This document shows positions 9,185 through 15,648 of a DNA stretch of 64,000 nt, one piece after another. The position numbers and the translations under genes were made by a program. The stretch's first letter is position 1. Every line of letters begins with the position of its first letter. Source of the stretch: Bacteroidaceae bacterium (GTDB lineage Bacteria; Bacteroidota; Bacteroidia; Bacteroidales; Bacteroidaceae); assembly GCA_024698925.1 (NCBI GenBank), contig JAILQO010000042.1:17312-81311 (forward strand). The letters are read 5' to 3'. Below the pieces are notes generated by a model. It saw only the letters and a program-made list of their open reading frames with translations. It ran no database searches and was not told where the DNA came from.

Positions 9185-9679
9185 TTGGACTTTCGCACCG
9201 ACATACTAGCACATCGTGACCGCCTCTACCGCCTCGCCCTCAGCATCCTTGGGGACAGCGCAGAGGCGGAAGACGTTGTGCAGGATGTGATGTTGAAAGC
9301 GTGGGAGCGCCGCGAGGAATGGGGCGCTGTGGAGAAGCCCTTGGCCTGGCTCGCACAGATGACAAAGAATGCGGCATTGGACAAACTCAAGAAAGCCCAC
9401 CACCAGCCGCTCCCGGAGGAAGGCAGCGCACAATGGCACAATCCCAGTCTGGTAACTACGCCCCATCACTCCGAAGGCATCGGGCTCATTACACGTCTGA
9501 TTTCCGAGTTACCACCTCCCTTAGACGACCTTGTCCGCCTGCGGGACATCGAGGGCTTCAGTTACGCCGAAATAGCCGACAAGCTCCTGCTGACCGAGGA
9601 CCAGGTCCGCGTCTATCTCCACCGTGCGCGAACCAAGATCAAAGAGAAATACGTGAAAATGCAAAAATATGGACTCTAA
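9185..9679 (+). CDS. ECF-type RNA polymerase sigma factor
   Basis: A 164-residue group 4 sigma factor. The sigma2 region covers about residues 10-75 (LYRLALSILGDSAEAEDVVQDVMLKAWE, with the typical DAEDVVQ-like core), and the sigma4 helix-turn-helix covers about residues 105-155 (VRLRDIEGFSYAEIAD...VRVYLHRARTKIKEKY). The only start fitting the conserved N-terminus is TTG at 9185 (translated MDFRTDILAHRDRLYRLAL); an upstream GTG is out of frame. It is followed 80 bases later by a small membrane protein, the usual arrangement of an ECF factor and a regulator. The stimulus cannot be told from the sequence. Confidence 0.93.
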   Translation: MDFRTDILAHRDRLYRLALSILGDSAEAEDVVQDVMLKAWERREEWGAVEKPLAWLAQMTKNAALDKLKKAHHQPLPEEGSAQWHNPSLVTTPHHSEGIGLITRLISELPPPLDDLVRLRDIEGFSYAEIADKLLLTEDQVRVYLHRARTKIKEKYVKMQKYGL

Positions 9680-9706
9680 GGTTCTTTGTTAAAGAACGTT
9701 AACGTC

Positions 9707-9732
9707 TGTAACTTTAGAGTCTCTGAATCGTC
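9707..9732 (+). promoter_or_regulatory. Candidate ECF-type promoter inside the sigma operon
   Basis: TGTAAC at 9707-9712 and CGTC at 9729-9732 are separated by 16 bases, the layout of classical ECF promoters (an AAC-containing -35 and a CGTC-type -10). It sits between the sigma gene and the downstream membrane-protein gene, 28 bases before its ATG. A small hairpin (GTTCTTT / AAAGAAC, 9681-9697) precedes it. Confidence 0.4.
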
Positions 9733-9759
9733 ATCTGATTAGTAACACCAAAAATCAGT

Positions 9760-10209
9760 ATGGATTACAAGTACATCGAACAACTCATTGACAGCTACTT
9801 CGAGGGCACCACGTCACTCGAAGAGGAGCACATTCTGCGGGAGTTCTTCGCACAGGAGAATGTTCCGGAGCATCTGCTCGAGTGGCAGTCGCTGTTCCGC
9901 TCCGAGAAGGAGTTGGCGAACGCCCACCTGGATGAGCGATTCGATGAGCGTCTGCTTTCGCTGACGGGTGAGGCCCACGTACGTGCATTGCCCATCCCGT
10001 TGCGCACTCGCCTGCGTCCGCTACTTCGCGTGGCTGCCTTCATCGCCTTTGCCGTTGTCATCGGCACGGCTGTGGAACAGTCCGTAAGCCCGCAGGGCGA
10101 GGCTCCTGCTAATCAGATGGCTGTGCAAGACGAGTTGGATGCAGACGAGACCACGGCACTCGACATCCGCTCAGCAGAGCTACAGAACGACTCCGTGAGT
10201 ATCAATTGA
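9760..10209 (+). CDS. Small single-pass membrane protein, probable anti-sigma partner
   Basis: I do not recognise a named family. The 149-residue protein has an acidic helical N-terminus (MDYKYIEQLIDSYFEGTTSL, then a leucine/glutamate-rich stretch to about residue 75) resembling the cytoplasmic part of small Bacteroidetes anti-sigma-like proteins. One membrane helix follows a positively charged stretch, near residues 87-105 (RVAAFIAFAVVIGTAV), with a short acidic outer tail. It lacks the HxxxCxxC zinc motif of ZAS-type anti-sigma factors. Its position just after the ECF sigma gene and behind a candidate ECF promoter supports a regulatory role, which is inference. Confidence 0.7.
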   Translation: MDYKYIEQLIDSYFEGTTSLEEEHILREFFAQENVPEHLLEWQSLFRSEKELANAHLDERFDERLLSLTGEAHVRALPIPLRTRLRPLLRVAAFIAFAVVIGTAVEQSVSPQGEAPANQMAVQDELDADETTALDIRSAELQNDSVSIN

Positions 10210-10244
10210 TTCATTTTTGCTTTTTCTCTATAAGACAATCAGTT

Positions 10245-10256
10245 AGTGCTAGCACT
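10245..10256. promoter_or_regulatory. Perfect 12-bp palindrome between convergent genes
   Basis: AGTGCTAGCACT is a perfect dyad in the 82-base gap between the small membrane-protein gene and the convergent PAP2 gene. It could be a protein-binding site or part of a weak termination structure. There is no adjacent T run, so it is not called a terminator. Confidence 0.35.
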
Positions 10257-10291
10257 TAGACAGTATAAAACTGACTAGCTAAAACAAAACA

Positions 10292-11383
10292 CTAACCTTT
10301 GCATGAAGCGGGCGGCCGGGAGGTCGCCTTCTTCATGATGTATTGGCTGCAACCAAGAACGATAGGAGCAGATATCAGACCGGCTATCGCATCAATGAGA
10401 TAATGCGCCTGAATATAGACGGTGGCGCAGCATAACAAAGCCCATAACGGTAGCAGGAACGGCAGCACGCGAGGTGCATGACGACGTGCCAGCAGCAACA
10501 AGATGGTGGAAATACCGATATGACTGCTTGGGAAAGCCGCCGTAGGACGCTCGCCGGCCTCATGAGCCATCTCGACAAGCTGATAGAAAAGACCGTCGCT
10601 CCAACCTGGGGATGGCAGCATCTCCGTATGACTGTTGAAATACGTGCCCACGGCAGGGAAATGACCCTGAAGGATCTGGTCCACACCAACAGCTTGGAAA
10701 TAGAACTGCGGACCTGTAACTGGCAGGAAGATATAGATGACGTAATAGAGGAAAAAGGAGATCATGATGAGCGCCACCACGCGATGGAATCGCGGAAATG
10801 CGAACTGCCTTTTTCTGCACTCTATCCAGAAAACCGCAATCGACAAGGCCGCAATCATCGGGAAATAGCTCCAATAGCCCAGATTGAACGCCTCGCTCCA
10901 CACGGCCCCAGGTAGCAACTGGCTGAATTCGATAGACGGCTGACAACCGAATATCGACTGTTCAGCGGCGGCAAAGATATGATCGAGGTTCGGCAGACTG
11001 CGGTTAAACTCGTACGTATCAGGATACCACATCGACAACCACGCCAACTGCACCAAGATACGGAGGAAGGAGAAGATTGATGAATGATGAGTGACAAATG
11101 ACGAATGACGAATAAGAGTTTCCTTCTCTTTTCGAAGGTTTTGTTTATTCGTCATTTGTAATTCGTCATTCGTAATTATTGCGGATTGCTGAGCCTTGGG
11201 GCGAGTGATACGCTGGAGTGCAATCACCCCAAGGGTCGCAGCCAGCCATCCTACTCGCGTCATGAGCATCCCTGCCGGATCCACCAGCCAAGGCATCATG
11301 ATGACCATCAGCACACTCGTGGCAGCGCAATACACCGCCGCCGCCTTCTCCGCAGGCAATAAAGAGATTATCTTATTTTTCAC
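10292..11383 (-). CDS. PAP2-superfamily membrane enzyme, Aur1-like, with an in-frame repeat insertion
   Basis: Polytopic 363-residue PAP2 protein. The catalytic motifs are TAAFPSSHIG (PSSH, residues 285-288) and AHYLIDAIAG (H327, D331); FLPVTGPQ (residues 219-226) is placed like the third conserved segment of Aur1-type enzymes. This subgroup includes inositol-phosphorylceramide synthase-like proteins, and the adjacent SDR gene fits a sphingolipid role, but a plain lipid phosphatase is equally possible. Residues about 66-104 are encoded by a foldback repeat and are hydrophilic (TNDELQMTNKQN...RHSSFVTHHSS), unlike the flanking helices. The likely start is GTG at 11383, inside a GTGAAAA repeat; a TTG about 18 bases further in is an alternative. 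It lies just downstream of the epimerase gene and is probably co-transcribed. Confidence 0.85.
   Translation of the reverse strand: MKNKIISLLPAEKAAAVYCAATSVLMVIMMPWLVDPAGMLMTRVGWLAATLGVIALQRITRPKAQQSAIITNDELQMTNKQNLRKEKETLIRHSSFVTHHSSIFSFLRILVQLAWLSMWYPDTYEFNRSLPNLDHIFAAAEQSIFGCQPSIEFSQLLPGAVWSEAFNLGYWSYFPMIAALSIAVFWIECRKRQFAFPRFHRVVALIMISFFLYYVIYIFLPVTGPQFYFQAVGVDQILQGHFPAVGTYFNSHTEMLPSPGWSDGLFYQLVEMAHEAGERPTAAFPSSHIGISTILLLLARRHAPRVLPFLLPLWALLCCATVYIQAHYLIDAIAGLISAPIVLGCSQYIMKKATSRPPASCKG
11075..11188 (-). repeat. Foldback (inverted) repeat inserted in frame within the PAP2 gene
   Basis: Left arm about 11075-11118 contains runs of (A)AATGACGAATGACGAAT; right arm about 11143-11180 is its approximate reverse complement (ATTCGTCATTTGTAATTCGTC). 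The loop holds a small CCTTC / GAAGG hairpin. A second copy with a recognisably similar loop (AATAAGAGTT...AAGGTTT) lies at 49315-49428 between genes. The insertion preserves the reading frame and adds about 38 residues. Confidence 0.85.
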
Positions 11384-11416
11384 TTTTCACTCTTACATTT
11401 TTCACTTTTCACTCTT
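11379..11416 (-). repeat. Duplicated GTGAAAAGTGAAAAAT repeat at the epimerase/PAP2 junction
   Basis: On the minus strand a ~20-base unit (TAAGAGTGAAAAGTGAAAAA) occurs twice in direct succession between the epimerase stop and the PAP2 coding region. The GTG start proposed for the PAP2 protein lies inside the second copy. The unit belongs to the same class as the repeats at 9147 and 20889. Confidence 0.8.
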
Positions 11417-12476
11417 ATAGCCATCCCGCCTCCTTGTACCATTTGACACTCGCACGCACGCCCTCTTCGAGGTTCCATTGGGGCTTGTAGCCCAACTCGC
11501 GGCGGGCGGGTTCGATATCACAGTTCCAGTTACGCTGCGCCAGGATATGGTATTTGTCCATATTCAGCGTTGTCAACTTGCCCATCCATCGGCAGACAGT
11601 GCCATTGACTGCACAAACCGCATGCAGGAACCACAGGGGAGCCTTGATGTGAAGGACCAAACGTGTTCCCATCTCCTTCTGGAGCAGGTCGCTGAAGGCA
11701 CGGCTGTTATAGCTATGACCATCCGAGAGGAAATAGGCATGATGCAGGACGTCTGCCTCTGGGCGCTCACAAGCAAGGAACGCAGCCTGCACGACATCCA
11801 TCATATATACAAAGGTGATTTCCTGCGGCTGATAACCCACAGCGAAATCCACGTGCTGCTTGATACTCTGCGCCATCAGGAAATAGTCCTTCTCGCGAGG
11901 ACCATACACGCCTGTCGGACGGAGGATGACCCAAGGCACATCGGTCTGAGCGCGCAGGAAATTCTCGGCTGCCAGCTTGCTCTCGCCGTAAGCGGTATTG
12001 GGACGCGGCGTGTCCTTGTCGGTAATGGGGAAATAACGTAGTAGCGAGCCGTCGGTGCCTGTCTTCTCCTCCTTGATAGCGCCAAAGATGCTCAGGGAGC
12101 TGACGAAGACAAAGCGCTGGGGCATCATGCCACAGTCGCGTAGCGCATTAACCAGATTGCGTGTTCCATCCGTATTCGTACGGAAGAAGCCCTCGCGCTT
12201 CAGCGATTTCGTGGCTCCGGCGGCGTGAATCACGTAGTCCCAGCCGCCGCCCATCTCGCTCTTATAGCCAAGCAACTGCTCACGAAGCCGATCGGGGTTG
12301 CCCAAGTCCAGTTCCGCGAACTTGATGCGCCCGTCCGTGAGGTATTGTTTGCTACTGCTGCGGCGCATGCCTGCCCACATCTCATAGCCACGGTCGAGGC
12401 CGTCGCTAACCATAAAACTGCCGATGAAACCGGAGGCTCCGGTCACGAGGACCTTCTTTTTTCCTATCTGACTCAT
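11415..12476 (-). CDS. NAD(P)-dependent epimerase/dehydratase family protein (extended SDR)
   Basis: Cytoplasmic extended short-chain dehydrogenase of 353 residues. Near the N-terminus is the nucleotide-binding motif GASGFIG (VLVTGASGFIGSFMV), followed by the HAAGATK segment, the SSLSIFG strand and the catalytic Tyr-Lys pair in TAYGESKLAAE. The start at 12476 (MSQIGKKKVLV) follows a good promoter; a longer frame to 12542 would run through that promoter. The substrate is not fixed by the sequence: nucleotide sugar, steroid-like or 3-oxo-ceramide are possible. Bacterial ceramide reductase (CerR) belongs to this superfamily, and the gene directly precedes an Aur1-like PAP2 gene, so a sphingolipid role is a reasonable but untested inference. 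Confidence 0.88.
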   Translation of the reverse strand: MSQIGKKKVLVTGASGFIGSFMVSDGLDRGYEMWAGMRRSSSKQYLTDGRIKFAELDLGNPDRLREQLLGYKSEMGGGWDYVIHAAGATKSLKREGFFRTNTDGTRNLVNALRDCGMMPQRFVFVSSLSIFGAIKEEKTGTDGSLLRYFPITDKDTPRPNTAYGESKLAAENFLRAQTDVPWVILRPTGVYGPREKDYFLMAQSIKQHVDFAVGYQPQEITFVYMMDVVQAAFLACERPEADVLHHAYFLSDGHSYNSRAFSDLLQKEMGTRLVLHIKAPLWFLHAVCAVNGTVCRWMGKLTTLNMDKYHILAQRNWNCDIEPARRELGYKPQWNLEEGVRASVKWYKEAGWL

Positions 12477-12511
12477 ACGCTGGTTCTTTTGTCTTTCACT
12501 TTTTACGGCGG

Positions 12512-12543
12512 CAAAGATACTACTTTTTGTGCCAACTCCCAAA
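12512..12543 (-). promoter_or_regulatory. Promoter of the epimerase-PAP2 unit
   Basis: On the minus strand, TTTG (12543-12540) is followed after 20 bases by TATCTTTG (12519-12512), matching the Bacteroidetes -33/-7 consensus. The ATG is 36 bases downstream. Confidence 0.65.
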
Positions 12544-12591
12544 TTTCAACAATAATTAAACACTTCTCTACCACTAATTTGATTTTTTATT

Positions 12592-12706
12592 CAACCACAG
12601 ATTGTACGGATTATACGGATTTCTTTACCACGTGTGTCGTTGCGGCAGTCCGAGCTATTTTCTATAGGAATAGGACCGTATAATCCGTACATTCCGTAGT
12701 TGTTAT
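12592..12706. repeat. Interspersed inverted repeat, 'ACGGATTATACGGATT' family, copy 1
   Basis: Left arm ACCACAGATTGTACGGATTA (from 12594) is mirrored by the right arm ending in AATCCGTACATTCCGTAGTT (about 12682-12703). The core is about 40 bases. A second copy lies at 15198-15328. Such elements are scattered in Bacteroidetes genomes; no ORF is associated. Together with the promoter at 12816 it accounts for the 12477-12874 gap. Confidence 0.8.
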
Positions 12707-12815
12707 TATTGAACCCGTAGTGTATTAATCCCGTTGTAAATCCAAAATTTGGAGCATCAGAGGGAAAGATTCTCGTCAATCGTCAAGTAGGCAAGTAGTT
12801 TTTTACGTCAATCGC

Positions 12816-12845
12816 GTTGGAAGCGCAGAAAAAGATGTACTTTTG
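12816..12845 (+). promoter_or_regulatory. Promoter of the BNR-propeller gene
   Basis: TTGG at 12816-12819 and TACTTTTG at 12838-12845 are 18 bases apart and fit the Bacteroidetes -33/-7 pattern. The ATG is at 12875. Confidence 0.6.
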
Positions 12846-12874
12846 TGCCAAAATAATCATCATTTAAGCTACCT

Positions 12875-14725
12875 ATGCGCCCTCACATTCGTCTTGTATT
12901 CGCGCTGTTGCTCGCCGTCAGCGCCCCACAGTCCCTCCTCAGTGCCTACCACGAGCCATATAGCGGCTCCCGCATCTTCTGGGACAACGCCACACGCCGT
13001 ACCGTTTTCGATGGTGGCGGCTACGCTCGCATCATCCAGTTGCAGGACAACCGCCTGATGGCCGTCTGCGAGAGCGGCGGCATCAAGATCGCTTTCAGCT
13101 CCAACCGAGGCGGTTCGTGGAGCACAGCTACACGCATCGTCAGCAACGTGAACGACACGCCCAACTGCGTGCCAGACCTGATTCAGCTGAGCGACGGCAC
13201 CATCATCGTAGCCTACAACCCACGTCCGAAGGAGCCCTATACCGAAGATCGCCGCTTCGGTATCCGCTGCAAGCGCTCCACCGATAACGGTCGCACCTGG
13301 AGCCAGGAAATCTTTGTCAACGATGCCAGCTACACCTTTCAGGACGGTTGCTGGGAACCTTCGCTCTTGGAGCTGCCCACAGGCGAACTGCAACTCTATT
13401 TTGCCGACGAAGGTCCCTTCACCAGTAGCGGCGAACAGCAAATCTCGCTCTGCCGTTCCTTCGACGGAGGACAGACGTGGGGCGAGGCCGAGCGCGTCTG
13501 CTTCCGCAGCGGTTTCCGCGACGGCATGCCTGTCCCCGTGCTCCTCAACGACCAGTCCACCATCGTTGTTGCCATCGAGGATAACGGCTGGGGATACAAC
13601 GACTTTATGCCCACCACCGTACGCACCACCCTTACCGACAACTGGCAGACGTGGGTCAATGCAGGCAGTAAGAGCCGCAACCTCTCGCCCAACCTCGATT
13701 TCTGTCCTGTGGCCACAGGCGGCGCCCCCTATCTGCGCGTCCTTCCCTGGGGCGAGACGGTGATGAGCCACCAGTCGCCATACGACAACGACGGAAAGAT
13801 ACAGATGCGCGTGATGGTGGGCAACGACCAGGCACGCGACTTCAAAGCCGTCAGCCTGCCCTTTGGCGAAGGCGGTGTCAATCCGCAAGGCATGTGGAAC
13901 TCTCTCGCCATCATCGACACAGGAACAGTCATCGCCGTCTCAGGCATTAACGGCAAAATAGAGATGATCAAGGGCTACCCCGTACGCCTGCTGCAAGCGC
14001 CCTTTGCCCACCCCGACATCAACGGACGCATCAGCAGGACCGAAGGCTACTTCAACGCCTCAGCCCAGCAAATCATGCTCGGCACGCAGACAGGCACGCG
14101 CTGCAACGCCGACTTTGCCTACGATCTGGATTCACTCTACTTCGTAGCTCGTGTCATAGATAAGACGCGAGAACTCGATGCGACCACCCCAGACGCCCTT
14201 GCGCTGATGATTGACGTGGATGGAGCCTCCAACTCTCGCATCCAGAAGGAGTGTTATCGCGTCATCCTCAAGCCCGATGGTGAGTGCCAGCTGCAGCAAG
14301 GCTCAGGCTCGTGGAAAGCCGTTGAAGGCGCTGCCACCATCCATGTTGCCGCCATCAGCAACGCCACCAACTACACCCTCGAAGTGGCAATCCCTTGGGC
14401 CACCCTCGGCAAGGATGCCGCCCCTATCGGACAACGCATGGCCGCCGCCCTAACGGTAACAGATAACCAGTCCGGCACCATCCTCACCGAGACGATTCCG
14501 GATGCCCACGACTTGAAGCCTTGGACGTGGATGGAACTGCGCCTGCAGGATCTCCCCACAGGCATCCAAGCTCCTCGCGCAGCAGCCCCCAAAACCACCT
14601 CGCGCCCTTACCAGCAGGCCACAGCCACATACGACCTGCTTGGCCGCCGCCTCTCCTCCGCCCCACCCCACACACTCCTTATCCGCGGAGGTGCCAAGTA
14701 TTACTCTAAAATCAACCGAAACTAA
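12875..14725 (+). CDS. Secreted BNR-repeat (sialidase-fold) protein with C-terminal CBM9-like domain
   Basis: A 616-residue protein with a signal peptide (MRPHIRLVFALLLAVSAPQS). A propeller domain (about residues 25-370) shows Asp-box-type repeats: SSNRGGSWS, STDNGRTWS and SFDGGQTWG. Residues about 385-565 resemble CBM9/DOMON-type carbohydrate-binding folds (YDLDSLYFVARVIDKT, DALALMIDVDG, LEVAIPWATLG). The end (YDLLGRRLSSAP...IRGGAKYYSK) is the short Prevotella C-terminal tail seen in other secreted proteins here. The sialidase RIP motif near the N-terminus is not evident (GYARIIQL instead), so sialidase activity should not be assumed; arabinanase-like or other exo-acting propeller hydrolases are possible. 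It has its own promoter and no SusC/SusD neighbours. Confidence 0.82.
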   Translation: MRPHIRLVFALLLAVSAPQSLLSAYHEPYSGSRIFWDNATRRTVFDGGGYARIIQLQDNRLMAVCESGGIKIAFSSNRGGSWSTATRIVSNVNDTPNCVPDLIQLSDGTIIVAYNPRPKEPYTEDRRFGIRCKRSTDNGRTWSQEIFVNDASYTFQDGCWEPSLLELPTGELQLYFADEGPFTSSGEQQISLCRSFDGGQTWGEAERVCFRSGFRDGMPVPVLLNDQSTIVVAIEDNGWGYNDFMPTTVRTTLTDNWQTWVNAGSKSRNLSPNLDFCPVATGGAPYLRVLPWGETVMSHQSPYDNDGKIQMRVMVGNDQARDFKAVSLPFGEGGVNPQGMWNSLAIIDTGTVIAVSGINGKIEMIKGYPVRLLQAPFAHPDINGRISRTEGYFNASAQQIMLGTQTGTRCNADFAYDLDSLYFVARVIDKTRELDATTPDALALMIDVDGASNSRIQKECYRVILKPDGECQLQQGSGSWKAVEGAATIHVAAISNATNYTLEVAIPWATLGKDAAPIGQRMAAALTVTDNQSGTILTETIPDAHDLKPWTWMELRLQDLPTGIQAPRAAAPKTTSRPYQQATATYDLLGRRLSSAPPHTLLIRGGAKYYSKINRN

Positions 14726-14751
14726 TTAACCACAGATTATATTTTTTATAA

Positions 14752-14916
14752 CGAACACGAACTTCTCGAATTACACGAATCTCCGAGCGAAACGCTTTGC
14801 GGGTTTCGAATGTCACGGTCTGGGTTACGATATTGCATGAGGTGACAAATTTGCTTCCACTCGGCACCTGCGGAGCGTGCCGTCCTTATTCGTGTAATTC
14901 GAGAAATTCGTGTTCG
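14752..14916. repeat. Interspersed inverted repeat, 'GAACACGAA' family
   Basis: The left arm (about 14753-14780, GAACACGAACTTCTCGAATT and onward) and the right arm (about 14888-14915) are reverse complements over about 28 bases with one mismatch. They enclose about 105 bases with no convincing ORF. The stem is far longer than a terminator stem. Confidence 0.85.
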
Positions 14917-14945
14917 CAATAAACTTCCGATAGTTAAGTTTTTCC

Positions 14946-14985
14946 TGGAGCTGTGTCAAAAGTTGGGCACAGCTCCAACTTTTTT
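14946..14985 (+). terminator. Rho-independent terminator
   Basis: TGGAGCTGTG (14946-14955) pairs with CACAGCTCCA (14968-14977), followed by ACTTTTTT. An alternative pairing AAAAGTTGG / CCAACTTTT uses the loop and the T run. It lies 220 bases after the BNR gene, beyond an inverted repeat. Confidence 0.7.
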
Positions 14986-15028
14986 CGCTGCTACCCCAAG
15001 AAAATAATTTTTGTACGCTACAAATTCT

Positions 15029-15110
15029 TTATTTCACGTCGAGAAATATATATTTCACGTCGTAAAACTTATATTTCTCGACGTAAAATATAAAAACTGC
15101 GACGTAAAAT
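15029..15110. repeat. Tandem array of four ~21-bp units with near-palindromic CGACG core
   Basis: Cores ACGTCG at 15036 and 15057, then CGACGT at 15079 and 15100, are spaced 21, 22 and 21 bases apart. Each sits in an A/T-rich frame, TTTCACGTCGAGAAA, TTTCACGTCGTAAAA, TTTCTCGACGTAAAA, and a degenerate fourth. The spacing is two helical turns. No ORF explains it. The gap 14726-15648 otherwise holds two interspersed inverted repeats, a terminator and the promoter of the next gene. Confidence 0.75.
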
Positions 15111-15197
15111 AAAGTTTTTGTCTGCATGGAAGCAAGAAAAGAACGGGATGAAATGCTTTTTTTCTAGTGTATTAGCCACGAATATGTATTTTAATAA

Positions 15198-15328
15198 ACC
15201 ACGGATTGTACGGATCTTACGGATTAATCATGCTGCTTGGTGTGATTTTATGTTTGATTTTCGAATGATTTTGAGAAACGTAGTGACAACCAAAACCTCC
15301 GTATAATCCGTACATTCCGTAGTTGTTT
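15198..15328. repeat. Interspersed inverted repeat, 'ACGGATTATACGGATT' family, copy 2
   Basis: ACCACGGATTGTACGGATCT (15199 onward) and the right arm CCGTATAATCCGTACATTCC (15299 onward) match copy 1 at 12592-12706 closely, while the ~70-base core differs. This shows that the arms rather than the core define the family. Confidence 0.8.
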
Positions 15329-15565
15329 TTTTGAACTCGTCGTTTTTTTCCATAGTTGTTTTTCCCTTGTTTGTGGACAGCGGCGCCGATATAACCTTTG
15401 CCCTAACCAGAAGGAAAATGGAAGGATTGTCAATCACTATTGAAACGAGCATTACCAAACCTTGAATTAACCTCGAGGTAGGGTTGAGGTACGTTCAGGC
15501 TTCCATTTCACCGCTTTTAATATTTTTTAACACTCATGTTATAATATATTATGGTGCTTTTTACA

Positions 15566-15573
15566 TACCTTTG
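15566..15573 (+). promoter_or_regulatory. Bacteroidetes -7 box of the 920-residue secreted protein gene
   Basis: TACCTTTG, 76 bases before the ATG at 15649. The leader is A/T-rich and unstructured. Confidence 0.6.
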
Positions 15574-15648
15574 CAGAGCTTTATAACATAACTCTAATCA
15601 ATTCGGTTCAGATAATTCACTCAAATTAATAAACTAATAACTAATCAA

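Noticed and set aside
12869..13888. 339-residue minus-strand frame
   Set aside because: Antisense to the BNR enzyme gene, without any family resemblance.
14946..14985. Riboswitch or attenuator before the 920-residue protein gene
   Set aside because: The hairpin with T run is 580 bases before the promoter of that gene and behaves as a simple terminator of the upstream gene.
15118..15306. 62-residue frame in the intergenic region
   Set aside because: It overlaps an interspersed inverted repeat and has no promoter or coding bias.
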